From assembly GCF_029919255.1 (NCBI RefSeq), contig NZ_CP123991.1:2922434-2986433 (forward strand): 64,000 bases of DNA. Direction: 5' to 3'. Shown here in pieces: positions 1 to 10,491 of the stretch; position 1 is the stretch's first letter, and every line of letters begins with the position of its first letter. The notes beneath the pieces are model-generated. The model saw only the letters and a list, made by a program, of their open reading frames with translations. It had not been told where the DNA came from and ran no database searches. Source of the stretch: a cyanobacterium endosymbiont of Epithemia clementina EcSB. Its GTDB lineage: Bacteria; Cyanobacteriota; Cyanobacteriia; Cyanobacteriales; Microcystaceae. Both the position numbers and the translations under genes were made by a program.

Positions 1-460
1 TCAACAAGATACACCACTAAGCTTTTAATCAAGAAAAATGTATTATGCTATAATCATTAAAAATATGTATAACGGACATTGAATAAATGAGAGAAAGTTA
101 AATAAAATTTAACTAAATAAATCAAGGTAATAGAAAAAGTCAAAAAAAAATTCTAGTAACTCATACTAAATAGTATAGTGTATTTTAAATAAAAAAAGTA
201 GTAGCTAGATAAAAGTATAAATAGTTGTTAATATTATGGTCTTAAACATTTGAATAGTACTTAAGAAATTTTTAAAAATAGTCCAGCTCTAAAACCTTGC
301 CTCAAAGTTTCGATGAATTCGATGAAATTATTAAAGTGTAGTAAAATACACAAGAGTAAAAAATAATGTAATTTTCAAAAATTAACTATTTATTCTTTTC
401 GACAATGATCCTTCTAAAGGACAAAGACATCTATCAAAAATAAAAAGGAAACATGAGTAC
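1..460. other. AT-rich gap upstream of dut
   Basis: I recognise no gene, RNA or repeat here. The sequence is very AT-rich with many stops in all frames. A purine-rich AAGGA ribosome binding site lies at about 445-449, eleven bases before the dut ATG. Confidence 0.6.
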
Positions 461-889
461 ATGAAACTTAAAATTATAAAAATAAGAGAACAAGCAGTGA
501 TTCCCAGTTATGAACATAACAATGATTCGGGTCTTGATTTAATTTCTATAGAAGATGTAGAAATTAAATCAGGAAAAAGTCAATTAGTTAAAATAGGAAT
601 TTCTATTGAATTACCTCCGAATACTGAAGCACAAATACGTCCCAGAAGTGGACTAGCATTAAAGCATAAAATTACCGTTTTAAATACGCCAGGGACTATC
701 GATGAGGGATATCGAGGAGAAATTGGAGTTATCTTGATTAATCATGGGGAAACATCTTTTCAAGTCATACAAGGAATGAGAATTGCTCAAATGGTTATTG
801 CTCCAGTAATTCGAGTTAAAATTGAAGAAGTAGATAGTTTGAGTGATACAAGCAGGGGACATAGAGGGTTTGGTTCAACTGGTTTTTAA
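461..889 (+). CDS. dut: dUTP diphosphatase (dUTPase)
   Basis: Hydrolyses dUTP to dUMP and pyrophosphate, keeping uracil out of DNA and feeding dTMP synthesis. All five trimeric dUTPase motifs are visible in order: DSGLDL near residue 22, RPRSGLALK near 61, [11 protein letters not shown] near 78, RIAQM near 106, and the C-terminal glycine-rich [10 protein letters not shown] that closes the active site. The length of 142 residues is normal for the family. An ATG eight bases upstream runs straight into a stop, so 461 is the start; it has an AAGGA ribosome site. The dCMP deaminase gene follows 80 bases downstream, a sensible partner in the same dUMP pathway. It appears intact. Confidence 0.95.
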   Translation: MKLKIIKIREQAVIPSYEHNNDSGLDLISIEDVEIKSGKSQLVKIGISIELPPNTEAQIRPRSGLALKHKITVLNTPGTIDEGYRGEIGVILINHGETSFQVIQGMRIAQMVIAPVIRVKIEEVDSLSDTSRGHRGFGSTGF

Positions 890-969
890 GTCATTTTCTA
901 GGTAATTAAGATCAATAACTAATTTCTAAATAAAGACGTTAAGTATAAAGGATAACTCCAGAATAGCTA

Positions 970-1503
970 ATGAAACTATTAGAAGAACAACGACCAACCT
1001 GGGATGAATACTTTTTAATGATCGCTAAACTAGCAGCGACGAGATCGACCTGTTTAGCATTCCCTGTCGGTGCAGTTATTGTCAAAGATCGACAAGTATT
1101 AGCTACAGGGTATAATGGTTCTCCGTCAGGATCAGTTCACTGTACTGCTCAAGGATTTTGTTATAGCGAATTAAGTAGCTGTAATACTTCTAGTAGTTTA
1201 CCATCCCGTGCAGTTCATGCAGAAGCAAACGCAATCGCTCAAGCAGCAAGACATGGGATTACCACCGATGGCTCAGTTGTTTATATTACCTTAGAACCCT
1301 GTATTGCCTGTTTAAAATTAATCATTTCTGCTGGTATAAAAAAAGTTTTCTACGAAACCGGATTCAATAGTGGAGATAAACTTTTGGTTAGAGATTCTTT
1401 TGTTAAAGATGGTTTAGTGACTCTAACTCAAATTGGACTTTCTAAAAAAATGGCACAACGAGCCTCATTATTCCTATTAAATCCGATATCAATTGCCAAT
1501 TAA
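970..1503 (+). CDS. dCMP deaminase family protein (ComEB-like)
   Basis: Zinc-dependent deaminase, most likely converting dCMP to dUMP for thymidylate synthesis. The zinc site is complete: HAE at residues 83-85 supplies a histidine ligand and the proton-shuttling glutamate, and PCIAC at 110-114 supplies two cysteines. A Cys/Ser-rich insert around residues 58-75 is typical of dCMP deaminases, where an extra metal can bind. The 177 residues fit the ComEB/dCMP deaminase group rather than short cytidine deaminases. It lies 80 bases behind dut on the same strand, so the two probably share a transcript. Substrate choice between dCMP and another cytidine compound is inferred from family resemblance. 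Confidence 0.88.
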   Translation: MKLLEEQRPTWDEYFLMIAKLAATRSTCLAFPVGAVIVKDRQVLATGYNGSPSGSVHCTAQGFCYSELSSCNTSSSLPSRAVHAEANAIAQAARHGITTDGSVVYITLEPCIACLKLIISAGIKKVFYETGFNSGDKLLVRDSFVKDGLVTLTQIGLSKKMAQRASLFLLNPISIAN

Positions 1504-1712
1504 AAATAAAAAACTAAGCGATTATCAAGGAAGATTTATTAATGTTAAAAACACATATTAATTAACAGAATAGTCAATGTAATCTCTATTGCTCTACTCT
1601 TCCCCAAATTACATTTTTACAATATACTTTAGATTAAGTCCTAAGAGATTGTAAGTAATACTGCTCCCTCTTTAACCCTTACCTCTAATTTAAATCGGAG
1701 AGAAGTCTTGTC

Positions 1713-2762
1713 GTGACTATTTTATTAGCTGGAGACATTGGCGGAACCAAAACAAGTTTACGTGTAGTTGAATCAGAATATTCTGATAATACAAATAACC
1801 TCCCAGAGCAAACAACCTTGTATGAAAAAACTTATCCAAGTCAAAAATACTCTGATCTCGTGCCGATGTTACAAGAGTTTGTGCAAGAGGCAACGGAGAA
1901 CTTAAATCAATCTTTTAAGGTAGAAAAAGCTTGTTTTGGGATAGCAGGTCCTGTGGTGAATAATATTTCAGAACTAACCAATTTAAATTGGTATTTAGAC
2001 GGTGATCGCTTACGACAAGATCTATTCTTAAATAAGGTTACCCTAATCAATGACTATGCCGCTATCGGCTATGGCATTTTGGGATTAAGTTCTGACGATT
2101 TGTACATTTTACAAGATGTTCAGTCTGATCCCCAAGCCCCAATCGCCATTTTAGGAGCTGGAACTGGTTTAGGAGAATGCTTTTTAGTCCCTTCAACCGT
2201 AGGAAATCCTCGTGTTTTTGCCTCAGAAGGGTCTCATGCAGATTTTGCGCCTCGTTCCGCCTTAGAATTTGAACTACTTAACTATATCAGTGAAAAATAT
2301 AATTTAGAGAGGGTATCGGTAGAAAGGGTGGTTTCTGGAAAGGGAATTGCCACTATTTATCAATTTTTACGTGATCGCTATCCCGATAAAGAATCAGAAA
2401 CATTAGCTCGGATTTATAACATTTGGCAAGATGACCCAGACAAAAATACTGATTTATCTGCTGAAATTTCTAAAAAAGCCATCAACAAAGATGATTTCCT
2501 TTGTCAGCAAGCGATGCAATTGTTTGTTAAAGCCTACGGTGCAGAAGCAGGAAACTTAGCCCTAAAATTATTACCGTACGGAGGACTATATGTTGTTGGT
2601 GGTTTTGCGTCAAAAATCTTACCCCTGATGCGACAGGGAGACTTTCTTGAAGCATTTTATGCCAAAGGACGGATGAGAACGTTAATGCAGAAAATTCCCG
2701 TGTATATTGTTTTAAACCCTAAGGTTGGCTTAATTGGTGCGGCTTTATATGCGGCGAGATGA
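1713..2762 (+). CDS. glk: Glucokinase (ROK-unrelated, bacterial Glk family)
   Basis: Phosphorylates glucose with ATP to glucose 6-phosphate in the cytosol. The N-terminus carries the phosphate-binding GDIGGTKT at about residues 7-14, followed by the GIAGPV and INDYAA motifs and the second ATP loop GAGTGLGE near residue 146. The length of 349 residues matches cyanobacterial Glk. The start is a GTG at 1713, preceded by a purine-rich GGAGAGAAG; no better ATG occurs upstream. In a cell that no longer photosynthesises, glucokinase is an obvious entry point for host-supplied sugar, which is my inference from context. It appears intact. Confidence 0.93.
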   Translation: MTILLAGDIGGTKTSLRVVESEYSDNTNNLPEQTTLYEKTYPSQKYSDLVPMLQEFVQEATENLNQSFKVEKACFGIAGPVVNNISELTNLNWYLDGDRLRQDLFLNKVTLINDYAAIGYGILGLSSDDLYILQDVQSDPQAPIAILGAGTGLGECFLVPSTVGNPRVFASEGSHADFAPRSALEFELLNYISEKYNLERVSVERVVSGKGIATIYQFLRDRYPDKESETLARIYNIWQDDPDKNTDLSAEISKKAINKDDFLCQQAMQLFVKAYGAEAGNLALKLLPYGGLYVVGGFASKILPLMRQGDFLEAFYAKGRMRTLMQKIPVYIVLNPKVGLIGAALYAAR

Positions 2763-2843
2763 ATTAATAGACACCATCACCACTGCCAATAACCGATAGG
2801 ATTGTTTGAGTTACTCTTCATTACGAAATTCTACCTTGCGTTT

Positions 2844-3308
2844 ATGGCAACTTTAACTTTACTTTTTAATGCACCTGACATTTCAAAGGATGATTACTGT
2901 GTTTTTGGCTTAGCAACCTGTTATCTAAAAGAAGATGGAGAATTTTTTGAAATTCAAGTAATAGAACCTATTCCTTCTGCTGCATTAGAAGCTATTTGGA
3001 AAGGTGTTCCCACTTCCTATGAATTAGCTTGTGCAAAATCAGTAGGGAAAGTTATAGAAAAAGAAGTATTACACAAACCCTCATATTTTCCTGATAACGC
3101 CCAATTCTGTTTCAATTTTGCTGAAAGAGTTGCAGCAACGGTACGAACTTATAAGACACAAATAGAAGTACAATCTCATATTCCTGAAGGAACTTTCAGA
3201 GATGATTTTAACTATTCATTAGAAAGAAAGCGAGTTCTTAATGCAGTTAATGTTGTACGGAAAGAAGATAATGTGAAACAGCATTCTCATGCACGTCAAA
3301 TACTTTAA
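2844..3308 (+). CDS. Conserved-looking hypothetical protein
   Basis: I do not recognise this family. The open frame extends upstream to a TTG at 2802, but the ATG at 2844 (product 154 residues) is preferred because the upstream 14 residues look like non-coding hydrophobic filler. The product is soluble and mixed alpha/beta in appearance, with no signal peptide, membrane span or obvious catalytic motif; its C-terminal third is charged. It lies 81 bases after glucokinase on the same strand and ends just before a convergent hairpin. Codon use resembles its neighbours, so I take it as a real gene of unknown role. Confidence 0.65.
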   Translation: MATLTLLFNAPDISKDDYCVFGLATCYLKEDGEFFEIQVIEPIPSAALEAIWKGVPTSYELACAKSVGKVIEKEVLHKPSYFPDNAQFCFNFAERVAATVRTYKTQIEVQSHIPEGTFRDDFNYSLERKRVLNAVNVVRKEDNVKQHSHARQIL

Positions 3309-3339
3309 TTAGAGTAGTATGGTGATCAGGAACAAGCAC

Positions 3340-3375
3340 AATCTCCTGTCAAATTAGCGATGTTAACAGGAGATT
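3340..3375. terminator. Convergent-gene hairpin
   Basis: A perfect 10-base inverted repeat (AATCTCCTGT and ACAGGAGATT) with a 16-base loop sits between two genes that end facing each other at 3308 and 3403. No strong U-run follows on either strand, so terminator function is inferred from position. Confidence 0.4.
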
Positions 3376-3402
3376 CGTCGGTCTGGTTTTAGAGAACTAA
3401 AT

Positions 3403-4605
3403 CTAAGTTTTACTTGTGCTTAGTTTTTGTTCTAATTGACGACTCGCTAAGGACATCAAATAACAAAATACCCAATAAATTACGGCAATAAATAAATAAA
3501 CTTCTGCATAACGACCTATAAACTTAGGGTTCGCTAGAATTGATTGAGAGATCCCTAATAAGTCAACTAGTCCAACAATAGCTAATAAAGAAGTATCCTT
3601 AAATAAACTGATAAATTGACCAACAATAGTAGGAATAACAGCTTTCAATGCTTGGGGTAAGACAATTAATATTGATACAAAGATTGTATTGAATCCTAAT
3701 GCTTTGGCTGCTTCTATTTGTCCTTTGGGAACCGATTGTAATCCCCCTCGGATATTTTCTGCCAAATAGGCCGAGCTAAACAACGTTAGCCCTGCAATCG
3801 CTCGAATTACCCGATCAAGACGTACCTCCATAGGTAAAACCAAAGGTAACATAACCTGAACCATGAAGAGAATACCAATCAGGGGTAAACCGCGAATTAT
3901 TTCAATATAAGCAATAGATAAGCATCGAATTACAAGTAAATTACTTTGTCGTCCCAAAGCTAATAACACTCCAAAAGGGAAAGACAATGTAATACTTACA
4001 ATACTGGTTAATAAAGTTAGAATTAATCCACTTAAATCATCCAGCCTAACAGTTCGCAAAAATAGTCCTCCTTGAAGTACCCAGAGAACAACAAAAAAGG
4101 TTGATAACCAAATTAGTCCTAACCAAGTTTTTAGAGTAGGAAATGCTTGTCCTAATTTTTGTCCCTCCCAACTACTGATAATCAATAAAATTAGTAATCC
4201 TAGAAGTGATAAGCTAGATTGGGTACTCACAGGAATAGCTAGTAGAGAACAAGACACTGCTAAAAAAGAAAGTAAACCAAGAGTATTCCTATTAAACAGT
4301 TTGATTTTGCAGTATAGAATTCCCCAGGAAAACCCAACTAAAGTAATGATTATTCCCAGACTCAACCAAGCACGCCACAACAAACTAATGGGATATCTTC
4401 CTACAAAAAATAACCGTAAGTTTGCTCTAACTACTTCCCATTGTGCTTGATTAAAAGACCAATGAATTAAACCTGAACTAATCCAGTATAAAAAAAGAAT
4501 ACTAATGACAGTGAGAAGAATGTTATACCACGTACTAAAAAGATTCTTCTTGATCCAAATTAAGAGATTGATATGATACACAGGAGATAAAACAAGATTA
4601 GGCAT
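3403..4605 (-). CDS. Polar amino-acid ABC transporter permease (NatH/AapM-like)
   Basis: Inner-membrane permease of a HAAT/PAAT-type amino-acid importer. The protein has several N-terminal membrane segments (residues about 28-145), then the ABC permease domain from about residue 185 to the end. That domain includes the EAA loop, seen as EAAKALGF followed by a downstream ILPQAL, which docks the ATPase. The 400-residue length with a long N-terminal membrane region is typical of the second permease in cyanobacterial NatFGHM-like systems. Its usual partners (binding protein, other permease, ATPase) are not adjacent: the upstream kilobase contains no gene. It is either an orphan whose partners are elsewhere or the survivor of a broken operon. 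Substrate is not determined. Confidence 0.85.
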   Translation of the reverse strand: MPNLVLSPVYHINLLIWIKKNLFSTWYNILLTVISILFLYWISSGLIHWSFNQAQWEVVRANLRLFFVGRYPISLLWRAWLSLGIIITLVGFSWGILYCKIKLFNRNTLGLLSFLAVSCSLLAIPVSTQSSLSLLGLLILLIISSWEGQKLGQAFPTLKTWLGLIWLSTFFVVLWVLQGGLFLRTVRLDDLSGLILTLLTSIVSITLSFPFGVLLALGRQSNLLVIRCLSIAYIEIIRGLPLIGILFMVQVMLPLVLPMEVRLDRVIRAIAGLTLFSSAYLAENIRGGLQSVPKGQIEAAKALGFNTIFVSILIVLPQALKAVIPTIVGQFISLFKDTSLLAIVGLVDLLGISQSILANPKFIGRYAEVYLFIAVIYWVFCYLMSLASRQLEQKLSTSKT

Positions 4606-5626
4606 AGGTTAGTATTATATATGAATCTGTTCTACCAAACTTAGGATAGTAGACTGATGGTTGGGAATCGGAAACAGAGAATAGTATAAGGTAAAAGCTC
4701 GAAAAATGTCAGATATTAATGATTTTAAAGACTTAAAAATTTAGTAAAAAGGTTAGGATTTTACCCGACAGTGCTGTCTCCTCACTAAAAACCTTTCAAA
4801 AGGTCGATACATAGTATAAGCCAACAAAAAAGAGTGCTATCTCGATTGGAGCTTTTACTAGGAGAAGGATGTAGAAAACAATATAGGGGAGAATGTGTTA
4901 GATAATGCGTTATATTTTTCTACATAGCGCAAAGTTCAGTTAACGGAGTAAAAAAAACTAATCTCATTTAGTCTAAAAAAATAGAACTATAATCAACAAA
5001 AGAGGTGGAAATAATTCGTACTTTCTTAAAAGAGAAAAATAGAATAATTATTAGTTCTATCAGAAGATAAGAAAATTAAAATATGTTTCCTGTTACCTCC
5101 TCTAAAAGCATTAGTTTTAGCCTGACGGGATTTGGTAAGATGTATAGACATTGTTAACTTTAAATGATTTATAAATTATTAATTTAATTGTAGTCATATA
5201 TATAGTTTTCATTCCGTATAGTTACCGAAATTAAACAATAGTTACATATGATTTCTCACTCAACTAAGTTTTAGTTTATAAATCAAAGAGGTAGGTATTA
5301 TCAATACATTATGTTATTTTTTGTTAATTAAAGTATGATTACTTCGCCTGAATTGACCAGGATATATTATTTCACTATATGGGAATCGATTTAAAATAAA
5401 AATAATTTTTCTGATAAAATTGCTGAGTTTTAATAATTTGATTACAAGAATAATTTTGGATTTTTTATCAAAGGAAAAAAGCCTCAACAAGACTTTTTAT
5501 AGTCAAGGAAACAACGGGAACATCTAAACACATTGCTTATGTCAACTTATCATATTGACAATGAACTTATCTCTGAGATAAATATCCGTCACAGTCGATA
5601 AATATTTATTGTTTGTGCACAATCAA
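4606..5626. other. Gene-free, AT-rich stretch
   Basis: About one kilobase with stops in all frames and no recognisable protein remnant. It lies where the rest of an amino-acid transporter operon might be expected, upstream of the permease, but I could not match any fragment to such genes. Confidence 0.5.
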
Positions 5627-5698
5627 TGGGTCGCCTGGGATTCGAACCCAAGACCAATCGGTTAAAAGCCGAGTGCTCTACCGCTGAGCTAGCGACCC
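5627..5698 (-). tRNA. tRNA-Lys (anticodon UUU)
   Basis: Read on the minus strand, the 72 bases fold as a full cloverleaf. The acceptor stem is GGGTCGC with GCGACCC. The D-arm contains GCTCAGCGGTAGAGC. The anticodon loop is CTTTTAA, giving TTT for lysine. The T-arm contains GGTTCGAATCC. The discriminator is A. The genomic copy has no CCA end, so this is added after transcription. No disruption is visible. Confidence 0.95.
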
Positions 5699-5845
5699 GC
5701 TGTGTATTTTTACACACCGTCACTTATGATAGCATTGATTTTAGAGAAGGGCAAGCCCTATTGAAGAACTCACCTAAAAACCCCTAGGGGATTAACAAAG
5801 TTAGGGTTAGAAGACACTAGGAAGTTGTGACTTTTTAAAACCGAT

Positions 5846-6718
5846 TTAAATTAATTCGACACTCATCTCGAACATCGCCTCGCAAGTTGCCCCAGGGTCA
5901 AGTTCCGTTAGGTTTTTCCCTGTATTTAAGGCATTACGGGGTGCTGTCCAAGGTTCAAGACACACATAATCTTTTCCTTTGAGAGTCCAAAAGACAAAGG
6001 TAGAATAGATATCTGACCAACTGAGGACTAATTTTAACTTTCGGTGGTTATCAGTCATGGTAGCTAAAGGACGAGTTAAGGACTGAAACCCCGCATCAAT
6101 TTCGTCTTGGTTAAAGTCAAAGGTTCCGTCATAGAAAAAAATCTTTTTGGTCGCTTGATCTTGATATTCTGAAGAGGGAATATCGAAGATAACTTTGCTT
6201 TTATCAGGAACATAAAAATAAGGGTGAAAGCCAAAAGAAAAGGGCATTGTTTTCTCAGACTTATTAGCATATTTTTGACGAATAATCAGAGAGTTTCCCT
6301 TAAGTTCATAGGTAAAATCTAATTGAAACTCAAAGGGGTAAACTATGAGGGTTTGTTCATTACTTTTTAAGGTTACAGTTAGACTAGCACAGTTATCTGT
6401 TCCTTGTTGAGTTACTTCCCAGGGTAAATCTCGAGCAAACCCATGTTGTTTAAGACTGTAAGTTCCATCGAGATAAGTATAGGTATTATTATGAATATTT
6501 CCACAGATAGGGAAGAGAATAGGAACTCCACCCCGAACACTCATTTCTGGGTTAGAAAACCGTTCTTTATCTAAGTAGAGAATATCTTGACCTTGGATTT
6601 TCCAAAGAAGAATAATACCTCCTCGTTCAGGAACAACTGTTATTTGAGAGATAGCTTCAGAGTCTGAGAGAATATAGGTTAAATATTGCTCTTTTTTGAA
6701 AGCAACTGAAAATGCCAT
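5846..6718 (-). CDS. Aldose 1-epimerase family protein
   Basis: Member of the galactose mutarotase-like fold, probably interconverting alpha and beta anomers of a hexose or hexose phosphate. Visible family features are RGGVPILFPICGNI near residue 62, the KQHGFARDLPW segment near 89 with the conserved histidine, FGFHPYF near 162 with the second histidine, and CLEPWTAP near 253 with the catalytic glutamate. The 290 residues are complete for this group. The ATG at 6718 follows no strong ribosome site. It stands alone between a tRNA gene and the decayed bciB; the 413 bases upstream (6719-7131) hold nothing I recognise. Hexose-6-phosphate versus free-hexose specificity cannot be told from sequence. 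Confidence 0.85.
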   Translation of the reverse strand: MAFSVAFKKEQYLTYILSDSEAISQITVVPERGGIILLWKIQGQDILYLDKERFSNPEMSVRGGVPILFPICGNIHNNTYTYLDGTYSLKQHGFARDLPWEVTQQGTDNCASLTVTLKSNEQTLIVYPFEFQLDFTYELKGNSLIIRQKYANKSEKTMPFSFGFHPYFYVPDKSKVIFDIPSSEYQDQATKKIFFYDGTFDFNQDEIDAGFQSLTRPLATMTDNHRKLKLVLSWSDIYSTFVFWTLKGKDYVCLEPWTAPRNALNTGKNLTELDPGATCEAMFEMSVELI

Positions 6719-7131
6719 AACTTTTTTTGTTGACTCACTTTATAAACTAGACTTATGTCAAGAACTTCATTATATAATAAACTGGGAATAAATAAAAGAT
6801 AAGAACAGATAAAGAGTAAATAAGATCATAATAATGTGATGTCTTTATGATTTTATAATTTGAGAGATAAACTATTATCATTTCTAGTATTTACACCCTT
6901 TATTTAAGTTAACTAAATGGGAAGTTGGAAAAACATCCTGTTACAGAGTTTTAAGAATTACTTTTGAATAAACGCTTAAAAAAATCGGTGATAATGGTGA
7001 AAGCTCCTCGAGTAAAAACCTTGATTGTACAGTCTGTTTAGAAGCAGTCAAACGACAAATATAATCAAAATCTCGTTACATTACTCTAAAATTTATCACC
7101 TTTAATCATTGTTTTTGTCGTACTCTAAACA

Positions 7132-8338
7132 ATGATTGGTGATATTTCTTCACACCCTATATTCCCATTATCCCCCACAGTAAAACTCTCAAACCAAGGA
7201 ATAGCCGTCCGGCTAAAGTATTCTGTAGTGAGTGTGGATTATGCGATACTCACTATATCCACTATGTTAAAGAAGCTTGTGCCTTTCTTAATCAACAAGT
7301 CAACAAACTTGAATAGATAGCTCATGGTCGTAGTCGTAATTTAAATGACAAAAACGACTGGTATTTTGGAGTTTATCAAAATTATGACAGCAGTGTGAAA
7401 AACAGCCCATCGAGGGAGCACAATGGATCGGCATTGTTAGTCCCATTGCTTGTGAAATGTTGACTCAAGGATGGGGAGGGGGGTTGTTTGTGTTCAAAAT
7501 ACCATAGAAGACCGTTTTCAACTCATGCCTGTGATTGCTAGGATGACCGAAAAAATTTTAGCCGCTAGGTCCAATAAATCCACCTTATCCCCAGAGCTTT
7601 CCATTTTGGAACAAATACAACAATCAGGAATAAAATTGTTATTAGTAATTGGAATTGGTTATCAAATTCAAGCGTTATGAGCTGTAGAAAGAAAATTATC
7701 TTTGGAAAAGCTTTATGTTTTGGGCACTCCTTGTGTTGATAATGTAACCCGCGACGGATTACGAAAGTTCCTTGAGACCACTGGCAGATCTTTTGAAACC
7801 ATTGTTCACTATGAATTTATGCAGGACTTTCGTATTCATTTCAAACACCAAAATGGGTCAATTTAAAAAGCACCTTTTTTTTGCTTAAAAATTAATAAAC
7901 TGAAAGATGTTTTTGCTCACTCTTGCATGAGTTGTTTGGATTATGTTAATGCTTTAGCCAATTTAATAGTCGGCTATATGGGGGCATAATTTAATTGGCA
8001 ATGGACGTTCTTAATGAAACTGGACGGGAAATGTTAGGGTTACTCAAAAACCAACTAGATACTAAAGCTCTAATTTCTAAGGGTGATAGAAAACAGACAT
8101 TACAACAAAGTATTTTCGCCTATACTCAAGAAGTTACTCTGCCCATGTGGGCAGCAAAGTTAATAGAGATAGTCGTAGAAAAAGTCGGTCCAAAAAGATT
8201 AGAGTATGCCCGCTTTTCTATAGACTCCCATTTCACCCGTAATTATCTTTATGTTAAACGCAACTATCCCCAAAAACCTGAGCATGTTCCGAATTCGCTA
8301 AGCGAATTGTTGGGCAATTGATATTGCCAAAAAATTGA
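7132..8338 (+). pseudogene. bciB: Broken 8-vinyl reductase (BciB, slr1923-type)
   Basis: Remnant of the F420-hydrogenase-beta-like enzyme that reduces the 8-vinyl group of divinyl (proto)chlorophyllide in most cyanobacteria. Pieces of one protein follow in order but in different frames. They include CSECGLCDTHYIHYVKEACA (an iron-sulphur cysteine motif) near 7215, a VCVQNT-EDRFQ-MPVIAR block at 7480-7550, a LEKLYVLGTPCVDNVTR block at 7700-7755, and an AKL-FSIDSHFTRNYLYVKRNYP block ending near 8275. A TAG at about 7317, a TGA at about 7679, further stops, and a one-base loss near 8292 break the frame. The last in-frame stop of the original frame is at 8336-8338. Active decay rules out a functional product and points to lost chlorophyll synthesis. 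Confidence 0.9.
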
Positions 8339-8582
8339 AAATATTTGATTCAGTCACTCAGTAACTTAGTTACTAATCCCACTGCTTAGATCGCACTCAA
8401 AGTTCAGTGATGACATGAGTATTTTAACTTAGTAAACCATCGTTAAGGACTTAAAATTAGTTGGCACCAGCCTTACCCGTTCACTCAGATCTGTACTGAC
8501 AAGCATATCTTTTAAGTATTGACATCCGTTACAATGCCTAAAATAACAATTCTGAAAAAAAGATTTATTTGGTCATTATCTT

Positions 8583-9959
8583 ATGCCCAAGAGTCCTTTA
8601 AAACAGGCAATACATAGACTTCAGTCAGAACGGAGAAAATGGGCGGCTGTCGGTCAATATACGCCTAAACAGGTGAATCGATGGTTTAAATGGTTATCTC
8701 CTGGCCTCTTAGTCAAACGCTGGTTACTGATCAGTATCACTGGTTTAATCTTAACTTTTTTAGGGTTAGCTGTTTTTCTTAAGTTAACCCCAGTGTATCG
8801 CTTGCTAGAGTTCATCTCTACCTTACTAGAATTTTTGACTACTTATGTTCCCAATTATATTTCTGGCCCGTTAGCGATTCTCTCAGGGCTATTTTTACTG
8901 TTATGGGGGCAAAGTCGTACCGTAGGATCAATTACCGAAGCATTCCATCCTGAAGGAAATCAAGAACTTGTTGATCGTCTTCTAGCCCACCGTCGTCGAA
9001 ACCGAGGTCCGAAAATAGTAACCATTGGAGGAGGAACTGGCCTTTCAACTCTGTTAAGAGGACTTAAACAATACAGTAGCAATATGACCGCTATCGTCAC
9101 CGTAACCGATGATGGCGGCTCATCTGGGCGGCTTAGACGTGAAATTGGTGTTCTTCCTCCAGGAGACATCCGCAACTGTGTTGCTGCTTTGGCAGATGAA
9201 GAAAAACTTTTAACGGAATTATTTCAATATCGTTTTCAGGCTGGGGATGGCCTTACTGGACACAGTTTTGGGAACTTGTTTCTTACGGCTTTAACCGACA
9301 TTACTGGAGATCTCGAACAGGCTATCGCAGCTAGTTCTAAGGTTTTAGCTATACGAGGGAAAGTTTTACCCGCTACCCTCAATGATGTCCGTCTCTGGGC
9401 AGAGTTAAGTGATGGACGGTTCATTGAAGGGGAATCTAATATTACCGAAGCCAGGGGAAAAATTGAACGTATTGGCTGCATTCCAGCTCATCCTTTAGCT
9501 TTACCAGCAGCTATGAATGTTATTAAAGATGCAGATTACATTATTATCGGGCCTGGGAGTTTGTATACAAGTGTGATTCCTAATCTTTTGGTTCCAGACA
9601 TTAGAAAGGCTTTGATTGAAGCGAAGGTTCCCCGGATCTATATCTGTAATATTATGACCCAACCCGGAGAGACTGACGGCTATACTGTTAGTGATCACCT
9701 AAAAGCCATTGATCACGTTTGTGAGCAACGGTTATTTGATGCGGTTTTGATTCAACGTAGACCTCCGTCTCCGAAAGCATTAAAACGTTATGCTCTAGAA
9801 AACTGTCATCCTGTTTTTCCTGATCGTGAAGAGGTGGCTAAATTAGGCTGTCGCATCATTTTAAGTAATGTGATGACCGAAGACGAGATTACCGGAAAGG
9901 TTAGCCATGACCCTCAGCGATTGGCTAAAGTGTTGTTACGTTGGTATAGTAGTAAGTGA
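8583..9959 (+). CDS. YvcK/CofD-like family protein (gluconeogenesis factor-like)
   Basis: Member of the YvcK group, linked in other bacteria to cell-wall growth, carbon balance and nucleotide-sugar binding. About 110 N-terminal residues contain a basic start and two membrane spans near 47-67 and 92-110, as is common in cyanobacterial homologues. The conserved core begins near residue 140: the dinucleotide-type GGGTGLS near 149, [12 protein letters not shown] near 175, PPGDIRNC near 195, and GPGSLYTS near 323. Its 458 residues are complete. The downstream tsaE starts only 12 bases after its stop, so the two are probably co-transcribed. The role of this protein in cyanobacteria is not established. 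Confidence 0.87.
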   Translation: MPKSPLKQAIHRLQSERRKWAAVGQYTPKQVNRWFKWLSPGLLVKRWLLISITGLILTFLGLAVFLKLTPVYRLLEFISTLLEFLTTYVPNYISGPLAILSGLFLLLWGQSRTVGSITEAFHPEGNQELVDRLLAHRRRNRGPKIVTIGGGTGLSTLLRGLKQYSSNMTAIVTVTDDGGSSGRLRREIGVLPPGDIRNCVAALADEEKLLTELFQYRFQAGDGLTGHSFGNLFLTALTDITGDLEQAIAASSKVLAIRGKVLPATLNDVRLWAELSDGRFIEGESNITEARGKIERIGCIPAHPLALPAAMNVIKDADYIIIGPGSLYTSVIPNLLVPDIRKALIEAKVPRIYICNIMTQPGETDGYTVSDHLKAIDHVCEQRLFDAVLIQRRPPSPKALKRYALENCHPVFPDREEVAKLGCRIILSNVMTEDEITGKVSHDPQRLAKVLLRWYSSK

Positions 9960-9971
9960 TGTTAATTAACA

Positions 9972-10436
9972 GTGATTATTGAGTTACCCTCAACAAAGGC
10001 GACCCTACATCTAGGAGAGCAATTAGGAAAATTATTACCAGTTCGAACAGTTCTTTTACTAAAAGGGAATTTAGGAGCAGGAAAAACTACCTTAGTACAA
10101 GGAATTGGGAAGGGGTTGAGCATAACAGAACCAATTGTTAGTCCTACATTCACCCTCGTTAACGAATATACTCAGGGAAGATTACGATTATATCATTTAG
10201 ACTTATATCGTCTAAAACCCCAAGAGGTTGAGAAGTTATATCCTGAACTTTATTGGGAATATCAAGAGGTTGCTCCAGGAATTACTGCAATTGAATGGGC
10301 GCAACGACTTCCCTATCAACCATCGGATTATTTAGAAATTCAGTTAGTTAACTTACCTAAATTAGGCCGTCAAGCTATCCTCAAAGAGGTAGGAAGTCTC
10401 TCTTTAAAAGCTAGTTTTTGGGAAAGCTTAAGGTAA
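9972..10436 (+). CDS. tsaE: tRNA threonylcarbamoyladenosine biosynthesis ATPase TsaE
   Basis: ATPase partner of TsaB-TsaD in making t6A at position 37 of ANN-decoding tRNAs. The Walker A loop GNLGAGKTT lies near residue 33, the conserved SPTFTLVNEY near 56, and YHLDLYR near 72 matches the family's Walker B-like region. The length of 154 residues is usual. The start is a GTG at 9972; the frame upstream is closed by the preceding gene's end. It probably shares a transcript with the YvcK-family gene and is followed by a hairpin terminator. Confidence 0.92.
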   Translation: MIIELPSTKATLHLGEQLGKLLPVRTVLLLKGNLGAGKTTLVQGIGKGLSITEPIVSPTFTLVNEYTQGRLRLYHLDLYRLKPQEVEKLYPELYWEYQEVAPGITAIEWAQRLPYQPSDYLEIQLVNLPKLGRQAILKEVGSLSLKASFWESLR

Positions 10437-10491
10437 TTATTACAAGACTGAGCAAGTAAATAAATGAGATATCAGGACAATCGACTGCGAA

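Noticed and set aside
7471-7680. Short plus-strand frame as an independent gene
   Set aside because: It is an internal piece of the bciB pseudogene, in line with fragments before and after it.
7995-8321. 108-codon frame as a small independent protein
   Set aside because: Its sequence matches the C-terminal part of BciB; the frame simply lacks stops after the last frameshift.
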